A DNA stretch of 64,000 bases from DASXHD01 sp038239005 (GTDB lineage Bacteria > Myxococcota_A > Polyangia > Polyangiales > Polyangiaceae): NCBI GenBank assembly GCA_038239005.1, contig JBBSFE010000009.1, positions 1-64,000 on the forward strand, in the 5' to 3' direction. The position numbers and the translations under genes were made by a program. The stretch's first letter is position 1. Every line of letters begins with the position of its first letter. Below, piece by piece: positions 42,433-51,123 of the stretch. Below the pieces are notes generated by a model that had not been told where the DNA came from, ran no database searches, and saw only the letters and a program-made list of their open reading frames with translations.

Positions 42433-44388
42433 ATGGCGCGCCCTTTTTACGTCACTACGCCGATTTACTACGTGAACGACGTGCCCCACCTCGGCACGGC
42501 CTACACGACGATCGTCGCTGACGCCCTCCGCCGCTATCACCTTTTGCGTGGTCGCGATGCGCGCCTCCTCACCGGCACCGACGAGCATGGTCTGAAGCTC
42601 GAGCGCGAGGCCGTCGCGCGAAACGTTACGCCGCAGCAATTCGTCGACGAGATGAGCGCGCGTTTTCGCGAAGCGTGGCCGAAGCTCCTCGTCGAAGCCG
42701 ACGACTTCATCCGCACGACCGAGCCGCGCCACGAAAAGCTCGTGAAAGAAATCTGGGAGACGATCGCTAAAAATGGCGACCTCTACCTCGGCGCTTACGA
42801 AGATTGGTACTGCGTCGGCTGCGAGTCTTTCAAAACCGAGAAAGAGCTCCTGCCCGGCAACGTGTGCCCGCTCCACAACAAGGCCGTCGAGCGCGTGAAG
42901 GAGGAGACGTACTTCTTCAAGCTCAAGGACTACGAGCAAAAGCTCCTCGACCTCTACGACGCTCGCCCCGATTTCATCCAACCCGAGTCACGTCGAAACG
43001 AAGTGATCAGCTTCGTGAGGGGCGGCCTCAAAGATTTGTCGGTGTCGCGCACGAGCTTCAAATGGGGAATTCCCGTTCCCGGTAACGCGGCGCACATCAT
43101 GTTCGTGTGGTTCGACGCGCTCGCGAACTACTGGACGGCCCTCGGCGACAAGCAATCAAAGTACTGGGAGCCGAACGGCGAAGTCTTGCATCTCGTCGGC
43201 AAAGACATTTTGCGCTTTCACACGGTGTACTGGCCCGCGTTCTTGCTGAGCGCAGGTTTGCCGCTCCCAACGAAGGTGTTCGCGCACGGGTTTTTGACCA
43301 TCGACGGTCAGAAGATGGGAAAATCTCTCCGCAACGCCGTCGACCCGATACGGCTTGCGAACACGGAAGAAGTCGGCGGGCCCGATGGGCTGCGCTATCA
43401 GCTCCTTCGTTACGTCGCCTTCGGGCAAGACGGCGACTTCGATCACAAGGCGATGATCGAGCGCTACAACGCCGACCTCGGCAAGAACCTCGGAAATCTT
43501 TTGTCTCGCACGCTCGGTCTTTGCGCCAAGCTCACGAGCGGCAAAATTCCTCGCTACACGCCGGGCGATCTCGAGCGCGAGTTCGAGACGCAAGCGCAGA
43601 AGCACATCGAAGCAGCGTCGGCCGCGTGGGAAGCGCTCGAGCCGCATCGCGCGCTCGAGGAGACGATCGGGCTCTCTTCGCTCGCGAACCAATACGTCGA
43701 TCGCGCGGCGCCGTGGGCCGAGGCGAAGAAGGGCAACCAAGAGCGCGTCGATACTTCCCTCGCGCTCTTGCTCGATACGCTTCGCTCGCTCAGCGTGCTC
43801 GTGTGGCCTGCGATCCCGCGCAAAGCCGACGCGCTCCGCGAGCAGCTCGCACTCCCGCCGATCAAGAACGTGATCGGAACGGATCAATGGCCGCTCGGCC
43901 ACGCGCCAGATCGCGTCGGCACGTTGCTCGGCGCGGCGACGCCGCTCTTTCCAACGGTCGACAAAGACGTGGAGAAGGCGCTCCTCGATCGCCTCCAGCC
44001 CAAAACCGAAACCAACACAGCGGCGCCCGTGGCTGCCGCGCCCGTTGCGGACGCCTCGAAGTGGATCGAGTACGACGCCTTCGCTTCGATCGATCTACGT
44101 GTGGGCCTCGTGAAGTCGGCGAAGAAAATCCCGAAGAAGGACAAGCTCCTCGAGCTCGAGGTCGACCTCGGCGAAGAAAAACCCCGCACGATCATCGCGG
44201 GCCTCGCGCTCTCCTTCACGCCCGAAGCCCTCGCGGGCCAGCGCGTCATCGTCGTGGCCAACCTGGCCCCCCGCGACTTCGGCAAAGGCCTCGTCTCGCA
44301 CGGAATGATTCTCGCGGCAGGCCCCAGCGAAAAGCTCGTTCTCGCAACCGCCCCTGCGGACGCGGCCCCGGGCGCGAAGCTCAAATAG
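42433..44388 (+). CDS. metG: methionyl-tRNA synthetase
   Basis: About 651 residues from ATG 42433 (MARPFYVTTPIYYVND); an in-frame ATG at 42421 is an alternative. It charges tRNA-Met. The HIGH-type motif is HLGT in VPHLGTAYTT, the zinc region shows YCVGCESF and CPLHN, and the KMSKS loop reads KMGKSLRN. After the helical anticodon-binding domain and an Ala-rich linker (AAPVAAAPVADAS) comes a C-terminal OB-fold tRNA-binding domain, beginning SIDLRVGLVKSAKKIPKKDKLLELEVDLG. The Lys-to-Gly change in KMSKS (KMGKS) is unusual but seen in some class members. Confidence 0.95.
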   Translation: MARPFYVTTPIYYVNDVPHLGTAYTTIVADALRRYHLLRGRDARLLTGTDEHGLKLEREAVARNVTPQQFVDEMSARFREAWPKLLVEADDFIRTTEPRHEKLVKEIWETIAKNGDLYLGAYEDWYCVGCESFKTEKELLPGNVCPLHNKAVERVKEETYFFKLKDYEQKLLDLYDARPDFIQPESRRNEVISFVRGGLKDLSVSRTSFKWGIPVPGNAAHIMFVWFDALANYWTALGDKQSKYWEPNGEVLHLVGKDILRFHTVYWPAFLLSAGLPLPTKVFAHGFLTIDGQKMGKSLRNAVDPIRLANTEEVGGPDGLRYQLLRYVAFGQDGDFDHKAMIERYNADLGKNLGNLLSRTLGLCAKLTSGKIPRYTPGDLEREFETQAQKHIEAASAAWEALEPHRALEETIGLSSLANQYVDRAAPWAEAKKGNQERVDTSLALLLDTLRSLSVLVWPAIPRKADALREQLALPPIKNVIGTDQWPLGHAPDRVGTLLGAATPLFPTVDKDVEKALLDRLQPKTETNTAAPVAAAPVADASKWIEYDAFASIDLRVGLVKSAKKIPKKDKLLELEVDLGEEKPRTIIAGLALSFTPEALAGQRVIVVANLAPRDFGKGLVSHGMILAAGPSEKLVLATAPADAAPGAKLK

Positions 44389-44550
44389 CTGTCTCGCTCG
44401 TGTTCACCGCCCCTCCGACGGAGTGACAAAGTACCGCGAAACGGTCGCAGCCATTTTGGCTGGTTTCGTTTTCCAGGCGTTTGGCTGGTTTCGTTTTCAA
44501 GAGAGAACACTTCGGTCGATGCGGCACCCTGAATGGGTGCGATAGAGCGC
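44389..44550. other. intergenic gap with short tandem repeat, possible IS end relic
   Basis: The sequence TTTGGCTGGTTTCGTTTTC occurs twice, 26 bases apart (from about 44454 and 44480), in a gap of 162 bases next to the toxin-antitoxin genes. Repeated AT-richer ends of this kind resemble the terminal repeats of IS21-family elements, but no transposase is present. A relic is possible; it is only a resemblance from memory. Confidence 0.3.
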
Positions 44551-44931
44551 TCAGCGCGGATGGATTGTGATTCGCTTGCCGGTCGCAGCGACAAGGCGAC
44601 GAATGTCTGCGGCGTCCGTCGTGAGGATGTCTGCGCTCGTCGTCGCGGCGAGCTCGACGACCGACGCATCGACGACATCGGTCGATCTTGCTTTGCCGAG
44701 CAGAGCGCCCGTTCGATGCGCGGCGCGCTCGTCGAAGCTCACGACGTCGCAGCCGCGCAGAAAGCGTCGGAGCTGAACCTGCCGATCGGAACGGCTCGCT
44801 TGAGCGACGACAGCGGCCGGAACGAGCGGAATGAGCCCGGCCATGAGCCGAACGCGATGCTCCGCCCACGTCGCGCGATCACCTCGATCGGCGGCGATGA
44901 GGAAGCCCGTGTCGTAGACAGTGCCGCTCAC
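44551..44931 (-). CDS. PIN-domain toxin (VapC-like)
   Basis: 126 residues from GTG 44931, which overlaps the antitoxin stop as GTGA. PIN-domain acids are at Asp7 (VYDTG), Asp85/Asp88 (TDVVDASVV) and Asp106 (TTDAADI). The second acidic position, usually Glu in VLAE, reads VVAQ here, so the metal site may be incomplete; a subfamily with this change exists. VapC toxins are ribonucleases that cleave tRNA or rRNA. The product ends immediately after the conserved C-terminal strand. Confidence 0.85.
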   Translation of the reverse strand: MSGTVYDTGFLIAADRGDRATWAEHRVRLMAGLIPLVPAAVVAQASRSDRQVQLRRFLRGCDVVSFDERAAHRTGALLGKARSTDVVDASVVELAATTSADILTTDAADIRRLVAATGKRITIHPR

Positions 44932-45185
44932 CGACGTGCTTTGCGGCGCGCGCCAAACACGCGCTTGTGAGCGGCCTCGAGCTCCGCGGCGCTCAGTGCG
45001 CCGTGGTCGGCCTCCCACTCGGCGACGGCGGCAAGGCCGTCTCGTACGAGAAGCGCGCGCCGTGCGGCGTCGGTCATCCACGCGGAGATGCTCTTGTGCT
45101 CGCGCGTGGCAGCACGCACGACCTTCGCATGAACGTCCGAATCAACCGTGATAGCGACCTTGATGGCCGGAGAGCCGCGCGGCAT
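44928..45185 (-). CDS. antitoxin of the VapBC-like pair
   Basis: 85 residues from ATG 45185. The N-terminal strand IKVAITVDSDVHAKVVRAA followed by SISAWMTDAARRALL is the ribbon-helix-helix DNA-binding fold, which binds its own promoter; the remainder (VAEWEADHGALSAAELEAAHKRVFG) is the flexible toxin-neutralising tail that ends in a basic stretch. The longer frame upstream has no ribosome site and would cover the palindrome at 45191-45216. Confidence 0.85.
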   Translation of the reverse strand: MPRGSPAIKVAITVDSDVHAKVVRAATREHKSISAWMTDAARRALLVRDGLAAVAEWEADHGALSAAELEAAHKRVFGARRKARR

Positions 45186-45190
45186 CGCTG

Positions 45191-45216
45191 AACTATACCA
45201 CCGCGGTATGATAGTT
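45191..45216. promoter_or_regulatory. palindromic operator of the VapBC-like pair
   Basis: A 26-base imperfect palindrome (13-base arms, 10 of 13 positions paired; outer parts AACTAT/ATAGTT and inner ACCG/CGGT) ends 6 bases before the antitoxin ATG. Ribbon-helix-helix antitoxins bind such sites to autoregulate, so this is a likely operator overlapping the promoter or leader. Confidence 0.6.
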
Positions 45217-45291
45217 TCAAGCCACGGGGTGTCGATGCGGCGCCCGGCGCATTTGAGCTTAGCGCCGGACGCCCTCATCGTTACCTGATGT

Positions 45292-46428
45292 TCACCTGAC
45301 CGCCGTGACGACGCCGGCGCCTACCGTTTTGCCGCCTTCGCGGAGAGCGAAGCGCATGCCGGGCTCGATGCCGACGGCGCGCACGAGCTCGAAGCGGACG
45401 CTTGCGCGGTCGCCGGGCTCGATGCGTGCGTCGTTGGTCGTCGTGACGACGCCCGTCACGTGCGTCGCGCCGAAGAAGAACTGCGGCGCGTAGCCCGTGC
45501 CGAACGACGTGTGGCGGCCGCCCTCTTTCTTGCCGAGGACGTACACCTCTGCATCGCCCGCACCGTGCGCGGCGATCGTGCCTGGAGCGGTGATGACCTC
45601 GCCCGACTCGATGGCGTCGCGAGCGACGCCGCGGAGCAAGAGGCCGACGTTTTGGCCGGCACGAGCTTCGGCGAGCTTCTTGTGAAATGACTCGATGCCC
45701 GTGACGACGATCGCGCCGTCCTTGCCGACGATCTCGACCTCGCTGCCCACGGCGAGAACACCGCGGGCGACGCGACCCGTGACGACCGTGCCGCGACCTT
45801 CGATGGTGAACACACCTTCGATCGGCATGAGGAACGGCGCCGCGAAATCGCGCGCGGGATCCGGGATGGCGTCGAGCGCTCGGGCGAGACGCACGATGCA
45901 ATCCGTTTCACCATGCTCGAGCGCACGGAGCGCCGAGCCGCGAATCACGGGGACATCGCTGAACCCGCGCGTCGCGAGGAGATCGCGCGTCTCCATCTCG
46001 ACCAATTCGACGAGCTCGGGATCGGCGACGTCGCACTTGTTGACGAAGACGACGACGTGACCGACGCCCACCTGCTTGGCGAGAAGGACGTGCTCGCGCG
46101 TCTGGAGCTCGGGGCCCTTCGACGCGTCGACGAGAAGCACGGCCGCGTCCATCTGCGCGGCGCCCGCGATCATGTTCTTCACGAAATCCGCGTGACCGGG
46201 GCAGTCGACGTGCGCGTAGTGACGCGTCGCCGATTCGTACTCGACGTGAGCAAGGTTGATGGTGATGCCGCGCGCACGCTCTTCGGGCGCGCTATCGATC
46301 TCGGCGAGCGATTTCGCAACACCGCCGTGCAGCGCCGCCATCGTCTTGGTGATGGCCGCGGTGAGCGTGGTCTTGCCGTGGTCGACGTGACCGATCGTAC
46401 CGACGTTGACGTGAACCTTTTGGAACAT
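45292..46428 (-). CDS. divergent elongation factor Tu paralogue
   Basis: 378 residues, about 18 shorter than standard EF-Tu. The G domain is intact: GHVDHGKT (13-20), Thr56 in RGITIN, DCPGH (75-79), NKCD (130-133) and GSAL (164-167). But several usually invariant places differ: ERARGITINLAHVEYES for ERERGITINTAHVEYET, MPIEGVFTIEGRGTVVTG for the usual MPIEDVFSI, and YAPQFFFGATHVTGVV where standard proteins have an RTTDVTG motif. It still has domains 2 and 3. No ribosomal protein or tRNA genes are next to it, so it may be a conditional or specialised paralogue rather than the main tuf. The family is certain; the role is inferred. Confidence 0.9.
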   Translation of the reverse strand: MFQKVHVNVGTIGHVDHGKTTLTAAITKTMAALHGGVAKSLAEIDSAPEERARGITINLAHVEYESATRHYAHVDCPGHADFVKNMIAGAAQMDAAVLLVDASKGPELQTREHVLLAKQVGVGHVVVFVNKCDVADPELVELVEMETRDLLATRGFSDVPVIRGSALRALEHGETDCIVRLARALDAIPDPARDFAAPFLMPIEGVFTIEGRGTVVTGRVARGVLAVGSEVEIVGKDGAIVVTGIESFHKKLAEARAGQNVGLLLRGVARDAIESGEVITAPGTIAAHGAGDAEVYVLGKKEGGRHTSFGTGYAPQFFFGATHVTGVVTTTNDARIEPGDRASVRFELVRAVGIEPGMRFALREGGKTVGAGVVTAVR

Positions 46429-46461
46429 CTCTCGTTTCCCTTTCTTCGAATGACAAAAACG

Positions 46462-46497
46462 AAAAAGCCCTCTCTGGCATGATGCCGGAGAGGGCTT
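46462..46497 (-). terminator. terminator-like hairpin in the EF-Tu gene leader
   Basis: Read on the minus strand, AAGCCCTCTC and GAGAGGGCTT form the outer part of a stem of about 14 pairs with a five-base loop, followed by TTTTTCG TTTTT. It lies about 35-70 bases upstream of the EF-Tu ATG in the same orientation. Since the next gene to the right runs the other way, the hairpin would either end readthrough from the right or attenuate EF-Tu transcription. Confidence 0.65.
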
Positions 46498-46578
46498 GAT
46501 TCGCGGGTGGATGGATCAGCTGCCTCGCCGGGGACGTTTCGACGAAGACGACGAGGAGCACATCCAAGGATCGACGTG

Positions 46579-47352
46579 ATGAGTGGTTCGTTTCTGACGA
46601 TGAGGCGTTTGCTCCCGCTGCTGCTGGCCTGCACGCCAACACCAAAGCCAACGCCAACGCTCACGCCAACGCTCACGCTCGCGCAAACGCTCACCCTCAC
46701 GCAAACGCTCACGCAAACGCCCACGCCCACGCCAATCCCCGCGCCCCTCGCCTGCCTCTCGCGCTACTACATGGCGCCCGACGTTCCGGTGACGCCGGAA
46801 GAAGCCGCCGAAGTCTATTCGCCCGCATACAAAACAGGCCCGATCACGCCAATCACGGATCCCGATCACGATCCGGGCCGCTTCCGCATCGACTCGCTCT
46901 TCTTCGCCACATACGGCCGGACCGCGCACGAAGTGCAAGCCGCGCTCGTCCCGGTTCGCATCGGCGGCGCGACCGTCATGGTCCACAAGAAAATCTCAGA
47001 GCCCCTCGCGCGCGTCGCAACGCGCATCTCGGACGCGATGAAACGCGATGCGTCGCTCGCGCGCTTTTTCACGTCGCTCGGGGGCACGTTCAACTGGCGC
47101 ACGATCGCGGGCACGAGCGAGCTCAGCATGCATGCGTGGGGCATTGCGATCGATCTGAGCACGCCGCTCTCGCACTACTGGCGCAACGAGCCGCGCGATC
47201 GCCCACTCGTGTGGAAGAACACCTATCCTCGAGCGATCGTCGATGCGTTCGAGGCCGAAGGATTCATCTGGGGCGGCCGCTGGTATCACTTCGACACGAT
47301 GCACTTCGAGTATCGCCCCGAGCTACTCGACCCAAGCTGCTACCCGAAGTGA
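46579..47352 (+). CDS. M15-family D-alanyl-D-alanine carboxypeptidase-like lipoprotein
   Basis: 257 residues from ATG 46579, preceded by AAGGA eight bases upstream (a second ATG at 46600 is possible). Lipobox LLAC (Cys18) is followed by a Thr/Pro/Leu/Gln repeat linker. The peptidase domain has the M15 zinc pattern: SMHAWGIAIDL (His and Asp ligands) and WYHFDTMHFEYRPEL (His ligand with catalytic Asp/Glu nearby), like the VanY/L,D- or D,D-peptidase M15_4 subgroup that trims peptidoglycan peptides. A surface-anchored wall peptidase is likely. Confidence 0.85.
   Translation: MSGSFLTMRRLLPLLLACTPTPKPTPTLTPTLTLAQTLTLTQTLTQTPTPTPIPAPLACLSRYYMAPDVPVTPEEAAEVYSPAYKTGPITPITDPDHDPGRFRIDSLFFATYGRTAHEVQAALVPVRIGGATVMVHKKISEPLARVATRISDAMKRDASLARFFTSLGGTFNWRTIAGTSELSMHAWGIAIDLSTPLSHYWRNEPRDRPLVWKNTYPRAIVDAFEAEGFIWGGRWYHFDTMHFEYRPELLDPSCYPK
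46631..46736 (+). repeat. hexanucleotide tandem repeat encoding a Thr/Pro/Leu/Gln linker
   Basis: About 105 bases of 6-base units (ACGCCA, ACGCTC, ACGCAA, ACCCTC) inside the M15 gene, directly after the lipobox. Each unit adds a dipeptide such as Thr-Pro, Thr-Leu or Thr-Gln. The unit sequences match those of the array in the kinase gene at 25529. Confidence 0.85.
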
Positions 47353-48653
<1,301 letters not shown>

Positions 48654-48657
<4 letters not shown>

Positions 48658-49262
48658 GCGCTCCTCACCCAGTCGGTAAAATCCGTTTTGATCGTGCGCC
48701 ACGCTTCGGGCGTGAGCTCTTTGGGCATCGGCTCTGCGTCTGCATCTGCGAAGTACGCAAGCGCGCGCACGACCTGGCCGCGGTCGACGTTTGGGTACTT
48801 GCGCTCGAACAGCGTAAGCGCTTCGCCGAGCGTGCGCTTCGTCGACACGAGTAGCTCGTGCAAATCCCAGAAGTCGCGCCGAGCGCCGCGCCCGCCGATC
48901 GCCGAAAGCTTCATGCCGATGAGATCATCTCGCGACGCGAGCGGCACGGGTACGCGTGGATCGCTCTCGGTCTCCGCGAGCAGAGCGTATCGATAGCGCA
49001 ACAAGCTGACCGGAACGCCGCCCACCGTGAGATGGAGTGTTCCGGAAGCGCGACCCGTGACAACGATATCGTTTACACGAGCCAGTTGCTCTTCGAGCTC
49101 TGTCGGATCTTGTTCGTGCGCGAACAGATAGAGATCGTGGGATGCGCGATGATGGATCCGCATCGCGACGGCCACGCCGCCACCGAGATAGAAGCCGCTG
49201 GCCAACGTAGGTCCGATGGCAACGAGCGCCGCGTGCTGCGCTTCCGTCAGATCCCGGCCCAC
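48654..49262 (-). CDS. nucleotidyltransferase of the AbiEii/AbiGii toxin family, possibly inactive
   Basis: 202 residues from GTG 49262. FYLGGGVAVAMRIHHRASHDLYLF matches the start of AbiEii-like nucleotidyltransferases, with GG at 27-28, where the usual metal pair is DLDLF; here Asp43 is present but the second Asp is Tyr45. Later SRDDLIGMKLSAIGGRGARRDFWDLHELL is the family's C-terminal signature. The protein could be an inactive or altered toxin. The gene overlaps the upstream small gene by 16 bases and the thymidine phosphorylase by 4, so all three are coupled. Confidence 0.8.
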
Positions 49263-49534
49263 GATGGGCGACCTCCGCCGCGAGCTTGCGGCGCAATCAC
49301 GCCTGCAACCAGCTCCCAATACGCTCGTTCGCGTGGCGGAATTCGCTCCGCTTTGCGCGTCAAAAACTCGGCGAGCGTGCGTGACTCGTATGTGGAGCGA
49401 AGCCACTGCATGGCAGCCCACGTTCCGCGCGTCATGATGCGCTCGATGACGTAGTCGTCGTGCTCGGGAAGGCGAATCGCCGAGGGGTCAACGTCCCAAA
49501 AGAGAATGTGCAGGCTCTCCGGAATCGTCGTCAT
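49247..49534 (-). CDS. DUF6922-like small protein, partner of the AbiEii-like gene
   Basis: 95 residues from ATG 49534. The sequence LHILFWDVDPSAIRLPEHDDYVIERIMTRGTWAAMQWLRSTYESRTLAEFLTRK resembles DUF6922, whose genes lie directly before AbiEii-like nucleotidyltransferases and are thought to be antitoxins; this rests on pattern memory. No helix-turn-helix is obvious. It starts the leftward toxin-antitoxin and phosphorylase set, divergent from the haem c lipoprotein gene by 30 bases. Confidence 0.72.
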   Translation of the reverse strand: MTTIPESLHILFWDVDPSAIRLPEHDDYVIERIMTRGTWAAMQWLRSTYESRTLAEFLTRKAERIPPRERAYWELVAGVIAPQARGGGRPSWAGI

Positions 49535-49564
49535 CGCGCGAGAATTGTAGCAGAGTATCGATCG

Positions 49565-50026
49565 ATGAAACGGCTCCTCTGCGCCGCCTTGCTGCTCGCA
49601 GCATGCGATCACGACGCAGACGTCTCCGATGCCGCGCCCTCTTTGAGCGCCATCATCCCCCCGCTCCCGTCTCTGTCTCCGTCTCTGACTCCGACTCAGT
49701 CTCTGTCTCCGACTCCGCCCCCGAGCGCGTCGGCGGGCCAGACGTGCGGCGCGAAGGGCTTGCCCGATTGTCCGCTTCAAGCGTGGATGAAAGCGAACAT
49801 GAATCCGCCGCTCGAGAAGCGCGACTGGCAAGGCATCGCGAGCGCGCTCGAGCGCGCCGCACCACTCGCGCCGGCGGGCTACACGAATTGGGTGTCGATC
49901 GCGAAAGACGGCGCCAACGCCGCACGCGCCGCCGAGCTCGAAGCGATCAAAGCTGCGTGCCGCGGCTGCCACGAGCAATACAAAATCAAGTACCGCACCG
50001 AAATGCGCACCCGCCCTTTGCAATGA
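49565..50026 (+). CDS. cytochrome c-like lipoprotein
   Basis: 153 residues from ATG 49565. Lipobox LAAC (Cys14) is followed by a Ser/Leu/Thr/Pro linker built from repeats. The mature domain is helical and ends with AACRGCHEQYKIKY, a single CxxCH haem c motif near the C-terminus, as in cytochrome c' and related class II cytochromes. Another pair of cysteines (TCGAKGLPDC) lies after the linker. It may carry electrons or bind a gas at the cell surface. The stop overlaps the WYL regulator start (ATGA). Confidence 0.8.
   Translation: MKRLLCAALLLAACDHDADVSDAAPSLSAIIPPLPSLSPSLTPTQSLSPTPPPSASAGQTCGAKGLPDCPLQAWMKANMNPPLEKRDWQGIASALERAAPLAPAGYTNWVSIAKDGANAARAAELEAIKAACRGCHEQYKIKYRTEMRTRPLQ
49664..49720 (+). 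repeat. hexanucleotide-type repeat encoding a Ser/Leu/Thr/Pro linker
   Basis: Short imperfect repeat of 6-base units (GTCTCT, GTCTCC, GACTCC, GACTCA) directly after the lipobox of the cytochrome-like lipoprotein, encoding dipeptides such as Ser-Leu, Ser-Pro and Thr-Pro. Confidence 0.75.
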
Positions 50027-51063
50027 AACGGCGCGCGCTACTTCCGAAAAAAGCGCGGACGCCCGGGCGACCCCAAGGGCGCTTCACGCAGCATCGGCGC
50101 ATAGAAGGCATGCGCGAGCTCATCGAGGCGCACGGCCAAGGCGCGACGATCGAAGAGCTCGCAACGGTGATGCGCGTCTCGACACGCAGCGTGCGGCGCT
50201 ACTTGCACGATCTCCAAGAGCAGCTCGGCATCGAGCCCGTGCCGACGACGCCAGGCGGGCCGAATCGTTGGCGTGTCAAAGCGAGTGAGCGAGGTCGCGC
50301 CATCACACTACGTCGCACGCAAGCGTATCTCTTGCTCGCGGCGCGCAAGACGTTCGAGCCACTTCGCGGGAGCGCGCTCTTCGACGAGCTCGACGTCGCG
50401 CATCGCCAGCTCTTGCAGATGGCGGAGCGCCCTCTTCGCACCGCGCACACCGTCGACATTCAGTCGAACGCGCGCCTCGAAGATCGCGTCGTCGTCGTTC
50501 CGTATCCCGCACGAAGCTACGTCGGTAGTGGCGGCGAGCTCGACGAGCTCTTTCGCGCCGCAGCCGAGCTCCGCGTCGTTCGTTTTCGGTTCGAGCAATC
50601 CACCGTGCGCATGTGTCCGTACGTGATCGCGCTCCACGGCGGCTGCGTTCACTGCGTCGGGCTCGACCTCGCGCGCGATGCCGTGCGCGTCTTCGCGCTC
50701 GATGCGATTCGCGACGCCGAGATCGAAGCTCAGCGTTTCGATCTTCCACCCGACTTCGATCCCGAGCGCCTCGTGCTCGGCGCGTTTGGTCCAGTCCCGA
50801 TCGAAGATCGCCGGCGCGCGCTCATCGAGTTCGACCCCATCGCCGCCGACGAAGTGCGCTTGCGCAAGCACCACCCCGATCAACGCGTCGCAACATCGCG
50901 CGACGGCCGCGTCAGGCTCGCGCTTCCCGTCGGCGATCGCACCGCGCTGGTGCGCTGGGTCCTCGGCTTCGGCTCGTCCGCGCGCGTCATCGAGCCCGCC
51001 GACGTCCGCGAGCTCGTCCTCCACGAGCTCCGCGAAGCCTTGCGAAAAGCCACTTCCACGTAA
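50023..51063 (+). CDS. WYL-domain transcriptional regulator
   Basis: 346 residues from ATG 50023. An N-terminal basic tail and a winged helix-turn-helix (MRELIEAHGQGATIEELATVMRVSTRSVRRYLHDLQEQLGI, about 30-70) are followed by a WYL domain (about 150-230: LRVVRFRFEQSTVRMCPYVIALHGGCVHCVGLDLARDAVRVFALDAIRDAEI) and a C-terminal WCX-like region (EVRLRKHHPDQRV, GDRTALVRWVLGFGSSARVIEPADVRELV). WYL regulators often respond to nucleic acids or ligands and control defence or metabolic genes. It is translationally coupled to the cytochrome-like gene. Confidence 0.88.
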   Translation: MKRRALLPKKARTPGRPQGRFTQHRRIEGMRELIEAHGQGATIEELATVMRVSTRSVRRYLHDLQEQLGIEPVPTTPGGPNRWRVKASERGRAITLRRTQAYLLLAARKTFEPLRGSALFDELDVAHRQLLQMAERPLRTAHTVDIQSNARLEDRVVVVPYPARSYVGSGGELDELFRAAAELRVVRFRFEQSTVRMCPYVIALHGGCVHCVGLDLARDAVRVFALDAIRDAEIEAQRFDLPPDFDPERLVLGAFGPVPIEDRRRALIEFDPIAADEVRLRKHHPDQRVATSRDGRVRLALPVGDRTALVRWVLGFGSSARVIEPADVRELVLHELREALRKATST

Positions 51064-51083
51064 CGCAGTTGGCGCAGACTGAG
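51063..51083. repeat. direct repeat, left copy, flanking a toxin-antitoxin module
   Basis: 21 bases beginning ACGCAGTTGGCGCAG. The right copy at 51898-51918 matches at 19 of 21 positions, in the same orientation. Together they enclose the toxin-antitoxin pair, the arrangement expected of an inserted or excisable unit or of a duplication. Confidence 0.7.
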
Positions 51084-51123
51084 GAGATGGGCTCTGCTCG
51101 GTTACCGCGGGAGGACGCGCGCA

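Noticed and set aside
41377..42981. A long minus-strand frame across the membrane-protein and metG genes
   Set aside because: It is antisense to two supported genes and shows shadow-type composition with no domain.
46462..46497. Terminator of the M15 peptidase gene
   Set aside because: That gene starts to the right and runs away from the hairpin; the T-tract follows the stem only on the minus strand.
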